In this document: positions 55,896 through 64,000 of the stretch, piece after piece
How the letters are laid out: each line of letters begins with the position of its first letter
Position numbering within the stretch: the stretch's first letter is position 1
Source: Tropicimonas isoalkanivorans
GTDB taxonomy: Bacteria > Pseudomonadota > Alphaproteobacteria > Rhodobacterales > Rhodobacteraceae
Assembly: GCF_900112335.1 (NCBI RefSeq)
Contig: NZ_FOLG01000001.1
Location: 1 to 64,000, forward strand
Reading direction: 5' to 3'
DNA length: 64,000 nt
Program-made: the position numbers and the translations under genes
Notes under the pieces: generated by a model
Databases searched by the model: none
Seen by the model: only the letters and a program-made list of their open reading frames with translations
What the model was told of the DNA's origin: nothing

Positions 55896-57707
55896 TCACT
55901 CCTCCACCCACCAGACATCCGGCATAAAGCCGATCCAGTCGCCGTACATCGAGATCTTGTCTTCGGGGTACTTCAGCGACGCTTTGTGGGCGATGCGGCC
56001 GACCGGGGAATACCAGATGGGGATCACGTAGCGCCCTGTCGTCAGCACCCGGTCCAGCGCCTTCACCGTGGCTTGGAAGTCGTCCTGGTCCTCAGCATTC
56101 AGCATGGTGTCGATCAGGTCCTCCACCACCGGGTTGTCCATACCCATCCAGTTGCGCGTGCCTGGCTTGGTCACGCCCTCGCTTCCCCAGTAGAGAGTCT
56201 GCTCGTTGCCGGGGCTCAGCGACATGAGCCGGACGTAATAGGCCATGTCGAAATCGTAGTTGTCCGTCCGCTCGGTGTACTGGGCGGAATCCACAGTCAC
56301 GATGTTGGCGACGACGCCGATCCGTTTGAGCTGCTGTGCGTAGAGCTCGGCGATGTTGATCGTCTGCGTTGCGCCGGACCGCAGCAGGATGTCGAATTCG
56401 AGAGCCTCCCCGTCGGCTTTCTTCATCACGCCGTCCTGCACCGTCCAGCCGGCCTGTTGCAGAATGCGTAGGGCTTTGCGGGTGTTGGACCTGTTGGCCT
56501 CCGTGCCGTCCGAGACGGGCAGGGCGTAGCCTTCCAGGGCGCCGGGCAGCAGTTGGTCGGCGTACGGCTCCAGCAGGTCCTTCACCTTGCCCTCGGCGGG
56601 GCCGTGCGACATCGCCAGCACCGAGTTCGTGTAGTAGGAGCCGATGCGGGGCTCTTCGCCGCCATTGATCGCGTCGTTGATGAATTCGAAGTTGAACGCG
56701 TGGATCAGGGCGTCCCGCACCCGCCAGTCGTCGAAGGGGGCGCGGCGGGTGTTCATCACCAGCCCACGCATGCCGCCGGGCCGCTCGTGCGGAATTTCCG
56801 ACAGGACGACGTCTCCCGATCGGACGGCGGGGAAGTCGTAGGCCGTGCGCCATTTAGACAGGTTCAATTCCCGATTGGCGGAGAGCTCCCCGGCGCGAAA
56901 TGCCTCGAAGGCAACGTCGGCGTCGCCGAACCATTCATAGCGGATCTCGCCGATATTGTGCTGGCCGCGGTTGAACGGAAGGTCCTCCCCCCACCAGTCG
57001 GGGTCCTTCACCAAGGTCATGAACCGACCCGGCTCGTATGCGCCAATGACGTAGGGTCCCGAGCCGATCGGGGCTTCGAGCGAACTCTGGTCGAAGGGTT
57101 GGTCGCCCTCCACCTTTTTCAGGATCGGTCGTAGTCCGAGGATGAGCGGCAATTCCCTGTCGGGCGTGTTGAAGGTGAAGCGGACCGTCCGCTCGTCCAC
57201 GGCTTCCGCACTCGCCACCTTCGTCCAGGCGCCTTGGTAGCGGGGGTGGCCCAGCGTCCCGAGCGTCTCCATGGACCAGAGCACATCCTCGACCGTGACG
57301 GGCGAGCCGTCGGAGAAATGGGCTTTGGGTCGCAGCGTGAATTCGACCCATTCCCGGTCCGGGCCGGTCTCGACTGATTCGGCCAACAAACCGTAAAGTG
57401 TGAACGGTTCATCGTAACTTCTGCCCATCAGGCTCTCGTAACCGTAGTACCGCTGCCCGTAGACGGAGTTGCCTTTGAGGATAAATGGATTGAGACTGTC
57501 GAAGCCACCGACCTCCGAGGACACGATCCGGCCACCTTTTGGGGCATCGGGATTGACGTACGGCAGAGACACAAAATCCGGTGGCAGAGCCGGCTCCCCA
57601 TACATAGCTATGCCATGCGATGGATCGGCCGAAACGAATCCCCCTGGGGCCGCCAATGCGAGCGCGATGCCTAAAGGTTCCAAAAGCCTGAAAAAATCCC
57701 GTACCAT
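55896..57707 (-). CDS. Extracellular peptide/oligopeptide-binding protein (SBP_bac_5)
   Basis: 603 aa periplasmic binding protein of ABC importers (YejA/OppA group). Signal peptide is about 1-27 (ending FVSA). Family features are HGIAMYGEPALPPDF, GGRIVSSEVGGFDSLNPF, the binding-cleft segments and a C-terminal YPEDKISMYGDWIG. No permease or ATPase genes are adjacent, so it either works with a distant transporter or is an orphan. Divergent from a small-RNA-like unit over ~80 bp. Confidence 0.87.
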   Translation of the reverse strand: MVRDFFRLLEPLGIALALAAPGGFVSADPSHGIAMYGEPALPPDFVSLPYVNPDAPKGGRIVSSEVGGFDSLNPFILKGNSVYGQRYYGYESLMGRSYDEPFTLYGLLAESVETGPDREWVEFTLRPKAHFSDGSPVTVEDVLWSMETLGTLGHPRYQGAWTKVASAEAVDERTVRFTFNTPDRELPLILGLRPILKKVEGDQPFDQSSLEAPIGSGPYVIGAYEPGRFMTLVKDPDWWGEDLPFNRGQHNIGEIRYEWFGDADVAFEAFRAGELSANRELNLSKWRTAYDFPAVRSGDVVLSEIPHERPGGMRGLVMNTRRAPFDDWRVRDALIHAFNFEFINDAINGGEEPRIGSYYTNSVLAMSHGPAEGKVKDLLEPYADQLLPGALEGYALPVSDGTEANRSNTRKALRILQQAGWTVQDGVMKKADGEALEFDILLRSGATQTINIAELYAQQLKRIGVVANIVTVDSAQYTERTDNYDFDMAYYVRLMSLSPGNEQTLYWGSEGVTKPGTRNWMGMDNPVVEDLIDTMLNAEDQDDFQATVKALDRVLTTGRYVIPIWYSPVGRIAHKASLKYPEDKISMYGDWIGFMPDVWWVEE

Positions 57708-57786
57708 TTCGGCAACAATCCCTCTCTGCCCTTGTTTCTTTGGCCCGGAGGCTATGCCTTGCTGTCAAGGTTTTCAAACTTTTACC

Positions 57787-57815
57787 TTGGACTCCGACGC
57801 GCGTTTGCGTATAAC
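57787..57815 (+). promoter_or_regulatory. Consensus-like sigma70 promoter of orphan sRNA
   Basis: TTGGAC (57787-57792) and TATAAC (57810-57815), separated by exactly 17 nt, one of the best promoter matches in the window. No coding gene lies between it and the terminator 60 nt later. Confidence 0.6.
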
Positions 57816-57821
57816 TAAGTC

Positions 57822-57897
57822 ACTGCTCGATAGGTTTCTTGCCTGTATGAAACCTGCCTCAATGACTTGACGCCCGCCTTGTGCGGGCGTTTTTTTT
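57822..57897 (+). ncRNA. Putative small RNA with intrinsic terminator
   Basis: Between the promoter and a strong terminator (7-bp stem CGCCCGC/GCGGGCG, 5-nt loop, then eight T; 57871-57897) lies about 75 nt without an open frame. It has a hairpin AGGTTTC/GAAACCT (57832-57838 with 57849-57855, 10-nt loop). The nearest upstream plus-strand gene, rpsI, has its own terminator 2 kb away, so this terminator is otherwise unexplained. Probably a trans-acting small RNA; target unknown. The exact 5' end is an estimate. Confidence 0.6.
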
Positions 57898-58095
57898 GGA
57901 CCGTCGGGCCGGTTTCCGCAAGCCCCGAAAATGCCTCAATCGCGCCATCGTCATGTCCGAATTGAAGCGGCGTCCGCGGCGCTCTCGCGGAGGTTATTGG
58001 ACCCTGCGGCGTGGCGTCTTACCTGAGCGATCTCTGATTTTCATTTCGCGGGCGCAGCATGTACGCTGCGCCGGTAGAGCAATGGGGAGAATGCA

Positions 58096-58869
58096 ATGTC
58101 GCTACAAGGTAAAACCGCGGTCATCACGGGCTCGAATTCCGGGATCGGGCTCGGCGTGGCGTGGGAGTTGGCGCGGGCGGGTGCGGACGTGGTTCTGAAC
58201 TCGTTCACCGACAACGACGAGGACCACGAACTGGCGGAAAAGATCGCCAAGGAAACGGACACGAAGGCCCGTTACATCAAGGCGGACATGTCGAAGGGCG
58301 ACGAATGCCGTGCTCTTATCGAGCAAGCTGGCGCCTGCGATATCCTGGTGAACAATGCCGGTATCCAGTACGTGGCGGCGATCGACGAATTTCCGGTGGA
58401 GAAATGGGACGCGATCATCGCGATCAACCTGAGTTCCTCCTTTCACACCACCGCGGCGGCCTTGCCCAAGATGCGTTCGGCGGGCTGGGGCAGGGTCATC
58501 AACATCGCCTCTGCCCATGGGCTGACCGCCTCGCCGTACAAATCGGCCTATGTCTCGGCCAAGCATGGTGTGGTCGGCATGACCAAGGTGATTGCACTGG
58601 AGACCGCGCAGGAGCCGATCACGGCCAACGCGATCTGTCCGGGCTACGTGCTGACGCCGCTCGTGGAGGCGCAGATCCCGGACACGATGCGGGAGTATGA
58701 CATGAGCCGCGAGGACGTGATCAAGAACGTCATGCTGGAGCGGCAGCCCTCCAAGGAATTCGCCACGGTGGAGCAACTGGGGGGCACCTGTGTGTTCCTC
58801 TGTTCGCCGGCGGCCGACCAGATCACCGGGACCACGATCAGCGTGGACGGCGGCTGGACGGCGCTCTGA
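58096..58869 (+). CDS. bdhA: D-3-hydroxybutyrate dehydrogenase
   Basis: 257 aa short-chain dehydrogenase. NAD-binding TGSNSGIG (11-18), NNAG, and the catalytic S139, Y152, K156 (SAHGLTASPYKSAY and following). The C-terminal QPSKEFATVEQLGG and GTTISVDGGWTAL are typical of 3-hydroxybutyrate dehydrogenase, which interconverts 3-hydroxybutyrate and acetoacetate. RBS GGGGAGA. Followed by the patatin gene. Confidence 0.9.
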   Translation: MSLQGKTAVITGSNSGIGLGVAWELARAGADVVLNSFTDNDEDHELAEKIAKETDTKARYIKADMSKGDECRALIEQAGACDILVNNAGIQYVAAIDEFPVEKWDAIIAINLSSSFHTTAAALPKMRSAGWGRVINIASAHGLTASPYKSAYVSAKHGVVGMTKVIALETAQEPITANAICPGYVLTPLVEAQIPDTMREYDMSREDVIKNVMLERQPSKEFATVEQLGGTCVFLCSPAADQITGTTISVDGGWTAL

Positions 58870-58930
58870 GCGGCGCGTCACGCAAGGGGGGCCAGCCCCC
58901 CGTCGCGGCCCTCGGGGCCGCGACTCCCCC

Positions 58931-58954
58931 CGGGATATTTTCAGACACAAGAAG
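58931..58954 (+). repeat. Dispersed 24-bp intergenic element, copy A
   Basis: CGGGATATTTTCAGACACAA then GAAG. It shares 21 of 24 positions with copy B near 62.75 kb on the other strand. It lies after a run of GC hairpins and ends 8 nt before the patatin start codon. Such elements are frequent between genes in Rhodobacteraceae. Confidence 0.6.
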
Positions 58955-58962
58955 TGGGCGTC

Positions 58963-60015
58963 ATGGGCGATATCAAGCGGATCAATCTGGCGCTGCAGGG
59001 GGGCGGCGCGCATGGCGCTTTTACCTGGGGCGTTCTCGACCGGCTTCTGGACGAGGAAGATGTGGAGATCGCCGCGATCTCGGGCACCTCAGCCGGGGCG
59101 CTGAACGGGGCGGCGCTGAAGGCGGGACTGGTGGCCGATGGTGAAGGACGCGACCGGGAGGCGGCGCGCGCCAATCTCGACTGGCTCTGGCAGCAGGTGT
59201 TGGGTGTCAACGATTTCAGGATGACACACTGGTTCGCCCCTTTCGCACCGCCGACCACGGTATTTTCCCAGCTGACTGAACTGTCGCCATTTTACGGCCT
59301 GATGGACCTGGCGAGCCGCGTCTTCAGCCCGTATTCGTCCGGGCCGTTCTACTCCAACCCACTGGAGCGGATCGTGTCACGGTTCGAATATGGCAAGGTC
59401 TGTGCCCACGTGGGGCCTTCCTTCTATGTGGCCGCGACCAATGTGCGGACCGGGAAGATCCGGGTCTTCTCGGGGTCTGAGATCGACACGCGCTCGATCC
59501 TGGCCTCTGGCTGCCTGCCGACACTTTTCCGTGCCATCGAAATCCCGGATCCGGCGACCGGCACCGTCGAGGCGTATTGGGATGGTGGATATACGGGCAA
59601 TCCGCCGCTTTACCCGATGTTCCGCCATGACCTGCCGGCCGACATCGTCGTTGTGAACATCAATCCTCTGGAACGCCCCGAGGTGCCGTGCACGCCAATG
59701 GAGATCCAGAACCGGATCAACGAGATCAGCTTCAACTCGTCGCTTCTGAGAGAGATGCGGGCAATCCAGTTCGTGCACGATCTCGTCGATCAGGGCGTTC
59801 TGGACCGCGGACAGATGCGCGACCCGCTGATCCACATGATCGCCGACGACGACTTCATGCGCGATCTGTCAGTGGCCACCAAGATCGTGCCGTCCGCGAT
59901 CGTCATCTACCGGCTCAAGGCGGCGGGCAGGGCGGCGGCTGACCGCTTTCTGGCCGAGCACAAGCAGGATTTGAACGTTCGGGAAACGGTGAACCTGCAG
60001 TCGATGTTCGGCTGA
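58963..60015 (+). CDS. Patatin-like phospholipase family protein
   Basis: 350 aa. Patatin Ser-Asp dyad: GxSxG as G41-T-S43-A-G45 (SGTSAGALNG) and the Asp in YWDGGYTGNPP; oxyanion-type LALQGGGAHGAF at the N-terminus. Serine acyl hydrolase, possibly of lipids or polyhydroxybutyrate; it follows bdhA in the same direction, which suggests a PHB/ketone-body link (inference). I use ATG 58963; an in-frame GTG at 58954 would add three residues. Confidence 0.85.
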   Translation: MGDIKRINLALQGGGAHGAFTWGVLDRLLDEEDVEIAAISGTSAGALNGAALKAGLVADGEGRDREAARANLDWLWQQVLGVNDFRMTHWFAPFAPPTTVFSQLTELSPFYGLMDLASRVFSPYSSGPFYSNPLERIVSRFEYGKVCAHVGPSFYVAATNVRTGKIRVFSGSEIDTRSILASGCLPTLFRAIEIPDPATGTVEAYWDGGYTGNPPLYPMFRHDLPADIVVVNINPLERPEVPCTPMEIQNRINEISFNSSLLREMRAIQFVHDLVDQGVLDRGQMRDPLIHMIADDDFMRDLSVATKIVPSAIVIYRLKAAGRAAADRFLAEHKQDLNVRETVNLQSMFG

Positions 60016-60024
60016 CCAACCGGG

Positions 60025-60810
60025 TCAGGCGCCCAGCCGGTCCTTCTGGCGTTCCGCCTCCACGGCAAGCGGGATGCCGTCCGGCCGGGGCGGCGTCGTC
60101 GCTGTCCTGTCGGCCGGGTAGACAAGGCCGGCGGAGATCACCAGTTTGGCGGCATCCTCGATGGACATGTCTAGATAGATGAGATCCGCTTCCGGGACGA
60201 AGAGCAGATAGCCCGAGGTCGGGTTTGGTGTCGTCGGCAGGAAGACGGACATGATCCGTTCGTCGCGCGGGACGCGGCGGTGGATTTCCCCTTTGGCAGA
60301 CGTCGAGACGAAGGCGATAGCCCAGAGGCCGGGGCGCGGGTACTCGATCAGGCAAGCCTTGTCGAAGTTCGTCTCCGTCTGGGCGAAGACCGTTTCAGCG
60401 ATCTGTTTCACGCCGCCGTAGATCGTGCGGACGATGGGCATCCGTTCGACGATGCCTTCGGCCAAATCGATCAGCGACCGGCCGATGACGCCCTTGGCGA
60501 TCCAGCCGACGACCACCGAGAAAATCAGGAAGAAGACAACGCCGACGCCGCGAACGTTGATGGTCGTGTCCTCGCCGAAGAAGTCGCGGATGATCGTCTC
60601 GGGCTTGTAAGGATCCGGGACGAACGGAAGAACGAAGCTGTCCACCCAGCCGACGACCGTCCAGATCAGCCAGACCGTCAGGCCAACCGGCGCAATGACC
60701 ACCAGGCCGGTCAGGAACGAGGAGCGCAGGTTGGCAAGAAGGCCGGGCTTGCGACGTGGATGGGCCGGGGGGAGGTCGCGGCCGTGATCGGGGTAGGGGC
60801 TTTGGGGCAT
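60025..60810 (-). CDS. DUF502 family membrane protein
   Basis: 261 aa. Two TM segments (about 31-56 and 89-113) flank a periplasmic loop; the RTIYGGVKQIAETVF motif of DUF502 follows. C-terminal region is cytoplasmic and ends in a variable polar tail. Function unknown; homologues are widespread in bacteria. Ends 9 bp from the patatin stop. Confidence 0.82.
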   Translation of the reverse strand: MPQSPYPDHGRDLPPAHPRRKPGLLANLRSSFLTGLVVIAPVGLTVWLIWTVVGWVDSFVLPFVPDPYKPETIIRDFFGEDTTINVRGVGVVFFLIFSVVVGWIAKGVIGRSLIDLAEGIVERMPIVRTIYGGVKQIAETVFAQTETNFDKACLIEYPRPGLWAIAFVSTSAKGEIHRRVPRDERIMSVFLPTTPNPTSGYLLFVPEADLIYLDMSIEDAAKLVISAGLVYPADRTATTPPRPDGIPLAVEAERQKDRLGA

Positions 60811-60895
60811 CGGAGTCCGGCAGATGAGGTGTGCCGCAAGCTATGCAGCGGGTGGCTCCGGCGCAAGATGGCGACTGGTACGGGTGGCCCCGAAA

Positions 60896-61810
60896 TCAGG
60901 CCGGGGCGGCGATGTGGGCGGCGATTGCCGACGCAAGACGCGCGTTGTTCAACACGAGGGCAATGTTTGCGTCCAGCGAGCGGCCGTCGGTCAACTCGAA
61001 GATGCGCTGAAGCAGGAACGGGGTCACGTCCTTCGCGGCGATCCCCTGCGCGTCGGCCTCCGCCTGTGCCTGCGCGATCACCGGGGCGAGGTCTTCGGCG
61101 GGGATCTCGTCGGCTTCGGGGATCGGATTGGCCACCAGTTGCCCGCCCGGCAGGCCGAGGGTGCCGCGCATCACGTGGGCGGCGGCGATTTCGGCCGCGG
61201 TGTCCATCCGCAGGGGCGCGCGCAGGCCGGAGGAACGGGACCAGAAGGCGGGCAACGCATCCTGCCCGACGGCGATGACCGGCACGCCCAGGGTCTCCAG
61301 CACTTCGAGCGTCTTCGGCAGATCGAGGATCGCTTTCGCGCCGGCGGCAACCACGGTCACCGGCGTCGCCGCCAATTCCTGCAGGTCGGCAGAAATGTCG
61401 AAGCTGGTCTCCGCGCCCTTGTGTACGCCGCCGATTCCCCCTGTCGCGAAAACGGAAATGCCAGCCAGGTGCGCTGCGATCATGGTCGCCGCGACGGTGG
61501 TTGCGCCGGTTCCGCCCGTGGCGAGGCAGACGGCTAGGTCGGCCCGGCTGAGTTTGGCCACATCGCGCGCCTGCGCCAAGGCTTCCAGCCGCTCCGGATC
61601 GAGGCCGACGTGGAGCCGGCCCTCCAGCACCGCGATGGTCGCTGGCACCGCGCCCGCTTCGCGCACGGTGGCTTCGACCTTTTGCGCTGTCTCCAGGTTC
61701 TGCGGCCAAGGCATGCCGTGGGTGATGATCGTGCTTTCCAGGGCCACCAGTGGGCGGCCCTTCGCGACGGCGTCCGCAACTTCGGGCGACAGGGTCAGGG
61801 GGGGCGTCAT
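60896..61810 (-). CDS. psuG: Pseudouridine-5'-phosphate glycosidase
   Basis: 304 aa. Splits pseudouridine 5'-phosphate into ribose 5-phosphate and uracil. Family hallmarks are ALESTIITHGMPWPQN, LATGGTGATTVAATM, FATGGIGGVHKGAE and VVAAGAKAILDL with the catalytic Lys. Starts 1 nt after the psuK stop on the same strand (psuK-psuG operon). Confidence 0.93.
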   Translation of the reverse strand: MTPPLTLSPEVADAVAKGRPLVALESTIITHGMPWPQNLETAQKVEATVREAGAVPATIAVLEGRLHVGLDPERLEALAQARDVAKLSRADLAVCLATGGTGATTVAATMIAAHLAGISVFATGGIGGVHKGAETSFDISADLQELAATPVTVVAAGAKAILDLPKTLEVLETLGVPVIAVGQDALPAFWSRSSGLRAPLRMDTAAEIAAAHVMRGTLGLPGGQLVANPIPEADEIPAEDLAPVIAQAQAEADAQGIAAKDVTPFLLQRIFELTDGRSLDANIALVLNNARLASAIAAHIAAPA

Positions 61811-61811
61811 G

Positions 61812-62699
61812 TTATTCGGTCTCCGATATATAGGCGGCGGTCACGCCGAGCGCGCGCTCCAGCGCGAAAATGCCGGTGAGCCCACGCGCTTCTGCGGCGA
61901 TGTGGGCGGCCATGAAGGTATCTCCCGCCCCGGTCACGCGTGTAACTACCACCTGAGGCGGCACCGCGGTAAGCACACCGGCCGCGCTTGCCTCCGCCAT
62001 GGGCGCCGCGCCGTCGGTCACCAGCGCCCGCCGGGCGCCGCGCGCCACCAGCGCTTCTGCCGCGTGCCGGGCGGAGGGGAAGCGGTCGTCGCAGATCAGC
62101 CCCGCCTCGATCCGGTTGACGTAGAGGGTTCCGGCCGGGTGCCGCAACAGCGGCAGCAAGCGCCCGGCCTTGCCGGGGGATGCCGGTGCAATCCGCAGAT
62201 CCGCCTGTGCAAAGAGCGGGCTGTCGGCAATTCGCGAGAGCAGATCTTCTGTCAGGTTGCCATCTACGGCCACGATCCCGGAGTGCGGCCGCTCGGCGGA
62301 GCCAAGCCGGCCATCGATCAGCGGCGCCAGGATCGCATCGCCCGCCCGTTCCAGCGAATGCGCATCGGCCACTGCGGCGATCAGGCCGTTCTCGGCCTCG
62401 ATCGCCATGTATTGATCGGTCGGAAGGTCCTCCGACCAGGTGACATGCGCGGTGTCCATCCCGAGCGCTTTGGCCGCGGATGCGAGCTCCTGTCCGGGAG
62501 CATCGCGCCCCAGCACGGTCAGCAGGGATGGCCGCATCCCCTCCCGGCAGAGCGCCATGGCAATGTTCATCGCCACGCCGCCCGGCACGCGAGTAATCCG
62601 GCCCGGAACGTCGTGGCCCACGGCCATGGAGCGCGGGGTCCGCCCGATCACGTCCCACAGGACGGATCCGATGCACAGTATGTCCGGACGGCTTTCCAT
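61812..62699 (-). CDS. psuK: Pseudouridine kinase (PfkB family)
   Basis: 295 aa. PfkB carbohydrate/nucleoside kinase: ILCIGSVLWDVIGR at the N-terminus, PGGVAMNIAMAL, and the ATP/anion-hole motif VTGAGDTFMAAHIA. Adjacent psuG supports pseudouridine as substrate: it phosphorylates pseudouridine before glycosidic cleavage. The start was placed at ATG 62699; 26 upstream open codons run through a repeat element and are not homologous. Confidence 0.9.
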   Translation of the reverse strand: MESRPDILCIGSVLWDVIGRTPRSMAVGHDVPGRITRVPGGVAMNIAMALCREGMRPSLLTVLGRDAPGQELASAAKALGMDTAHVTWSEDLPTDQYMAIEAENGLIAAVADAHSLERAGDAILAPLIDGRLGSAERPHSGIVAVDGNLTEDLLSRIADSPLFAQADLRIAPASPGKAGRLLPLLRHPAGTLYVNRIEAGLICDDRFPSARHAAEALVARGARRALVTDGAAPMAEASAAGVLTAVPPQVVVTRVTGAGDTFMAAHIAAEARGLTGIFALERALGVTAAYISETE

Positions 62700-62742
62700 G
62701 GCCGCAAATGACCCAGCCTGCGGCAGCAGCGCAAGCGCGATC

Positions 62743-62766
62743 CTTCTTGTGTCCGGAAATATCCCC
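62743..62766 (-). repeat. Dispersed 24-bp intergenic element, copy B
   Basis: Read on the minus strand: GGGGATATTTCCGGACACAA then GAAG, 21 of 24 identical to copy A. It is preceded by GCCTCCGGC, a combination common upstream of genes in Rhodobacteraceae. It lies in the leader of psuK. Confidence 0.6.
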
Positions 62767-62797
62767 GCCGGAGGCAAAAAAACTTTCGGCGCGGCGC

Positions 62798-63145
62798 TTA
62801 GCCTTTCAGCGCGTATCTGTCCGCCTCTTCGAAGACGTCAATCACGATCGATCCTGCCTTCACCCTGGCCGAATGCTCCGCGCCTGCTGGGATGTCATAG
62901 CTCTGCCCGGGCATGTAGGTGCGGGTCTGTCCATCCACTGTCAGGGTCACCTCACCCTCGATCACCGTGCCCCATTGCCCCTTGTGGGCATGGGGCGGCA
63001 GGTCGAAATCGGTATGGAACAGGAAGAACACGGCCAATGCATCGTCCGACCGGATCGCCTTTGCTTCGACCTGAGATTCCGGGAATGGGATGTCCAGCGC
63101 TGGCAGCGCCTGCAGGAAGTTGGGTAGGGGCACCGGGGTCTCCAT
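62798..63145 (-). CDS. Cupin domain protein
   Basis: 115 aa. Single cupin beta-barrel: the metal-binding region PPHAHKGQWGTVIEGEV (motif 1) and PGQSYDIPAGAEHSARV (motif 2). Probably a small metal-binding sugar/acid-modifying or regulatory protein; function unknown. Short RBS. Divergent from rpsB. Confidence 0.8.
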   Translation of the reverse strand: METPVPLPNFLQALPALDIPFPESQVEAKAIRSDDALAVFFLFHTDFDLPPHAHKGQWGTVIEGEVTLTVDGQTRTYMPGQSYDIPAGAEHSARVKAGSIVIDVFEEADRYALKG

Positions 63146-63350
63146 TTATTGCGCGGCGACCCTAGCAGGAAATTTCTCCAAGGGTAGGAAAACCGGGGCA
63201 GGGGGTTGCGCAACGGGCGGCGATGGAGTAATGCGCGCCCACTTCACAGGCGGGGCCTGGGCCATCGGGGGAGACATCCCCGTTCGGTCCGCCGGTTGGG
63301 AGAGATCCCTGAATGCCCCGCTGAGGATGCGAAACCGGAAAGGATAGGAC

Positions 63351-64000
63351 ATGGCGCTTCCTGAGTTCACTCTGCGTCAGCTGCTCGAAGCTGGCGTTCA
63401 CTTTGGTCACCAGACCCAGCGGTGGAATCCCCGCATGGGCGAGTACATCTACGGCGACCGCAACGGCATTCATATCGTCGACCTGACGCAGACCGTCCCG
63501 ATGCTGGACCAGGCTCTGATGGTCGTGCGCGACACCGTCGCCAAGGGCGGACGGATCCTGTTCGTCGGCACCAAGCGGCAGGCTCAGAAGCCGATCGCCG
63601 ACGCCGCCGAGCGCTGCGCGCAGTATTACATGAACCACCGCTGGCTGGGCGGCACGCTCACCAACTGGAAGACCGTTTCCCAGTCGATCGACCGCCTGCG
63701 CGCGATTGACGAGCAGATGGCTCTGGGGGCCGAAGGCCTGACCAAGAAAGAGCGCCTGCACATGGAGCGCGACCAGCAGAAGCTGCAAGCCTCGCTCGGC
63801 GGTATCCGCGAGATGGGCGGCATTCCGGACCTGCTGTTCGTGATCGACGTCAACAAGGAAGACCTCGCCATTGCCGAAGCGAAGAAGCTCGGCATTCCGG
63901 TGGTCGCCGTGGTCGACACCAACTGCTCGCCCGAGGGCGTGGACTACGTGATCCCGGGCAATGACGACGCCGCCCGCGCGATCGCGCTCTATTGCGACCT
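63351..64000 (+). CDS. rpsB: 30S ribosomal protein S2 (partial, runs off window)
   Basis: 216 full codons visible. Recognised by [38 protein letters not shown], and [11 protein letters not shown]-type strands (here [11 protein letters not shown]) with [11 protein letters not shown] and [19 protein letters not shown]. The start ATG has GGAAAGGA upstream. The 3' end lies beyond the window; rpsB is usually followed by tsf. Confidence 0.97.
   Translation, partial: MALPEFTLRQLLEAGVHFGHQTQRWNPRMGEYIYGDRNGIHIVDLTQTVPMLDQALMVVRDTVAKGGRILFVGTKRQAQKPIADAAERCAQYYMNHRWLGGTLTNWKTVSQSIDRLRAIDEQMALGAEGLTKKERLHMERDQQKLQASLGGIREMGGIPDLLFVIDVNKEDLAIAEAKKLGIPVVAVVDTNCSPEGVDYVIPGNDDAARAIALYCD

Overview
The window is a chromosomal segment of a high-GC alphaproteobacterium, most likely a Rhodobacteraceae (Roseobacter-like) member. 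The evidence is the marker set: F1 ATPase zeta-type inhibitor beside purC-purS-purQ, separate homocysteine methyltransferase and corrinoid proteins of split methionine-synthase type, Hint-domain proteins, a PA0069-type radical SAM protein, CtrA-like boxes, and an RNase E with a long acidic insertion in its S1 domain. No species can be named from the sequence alone.

Layout. 1-2.8 kb: an AT-richer accessory gene (806 aa, zinc ribbon plus a PD-(D/E)xK-like nuclease motif) abutting the 3' end of tRNA-Asn. 2.9-9.4 kb: MBL-fold hydrolase, EnvZ-like kinase, a SIR2-TPR protein of defence type, an aminotransferase and a FAH-family hydrolase. 9.4-10.8 kb: a gene-poor stretch with one small membrane protein, ending at a CAT-anticodon tRNA. 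11-16.9 kb: purM-purN, rnd, a lipoprotein, sufE and a secreted RTX peptidase. 17-21.5 kb: a B12-linked methyl-transfer group (DUF1638, small membrane protein, corrinoid protein, homocysteine methyltransferase) with a radical SAM gene and a hydrolase remnant. 21.6-25.1 kb: zeta inhibitor, a hypothetical gene, purC, purS, purQ. 25.2-28.3 kb: DctB/DctD-type two-component pair. 28.8-36.3 kb: rne, ccdA, a DUF2127 protein, acnA. 36.5-40.6 kb: LuxR-type HTH protein, DUF1223 protein, lipid A-type acyltransferase, fliG, a small exported protein. 40.9-45.6 kb: chemoreceptor, cheB, cheD. 46.5-53.7 kb: PQQ-type sugar dehydrogenase, octaheme cytochrome, PPK2, TrmO, two Hint-type genes. 53.7-64 kb: enoyl-CoA hydratase, rplM-rpsI, peptide-binding protein, an orphan small-RNA gene, bdhA-patatin, DUF502, psuK-psuG, a cupin, and the start of rpsB.

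Functional links. Purine synthesis is split into two operons (purMN and purCSQ). Methionine synthesis appears to use separate homocysteine-binding and B12-binding polypeptides. fliG, cheB, cheD and a receptor ending in a CheR/CheB-docking-like tail point to motility, and a CtrA-like box precedes fliG. The most unusual items are the 806 aa nuclease-like protein, the SIR2-TPR protein, a DctD-like regulator with no GAFTGA loop and an altered Walker B, and an uncatalogued sRNA-like unit at about 57.8 kb. Gene calls rest on translated sequence and motif reading; no database search was possible.
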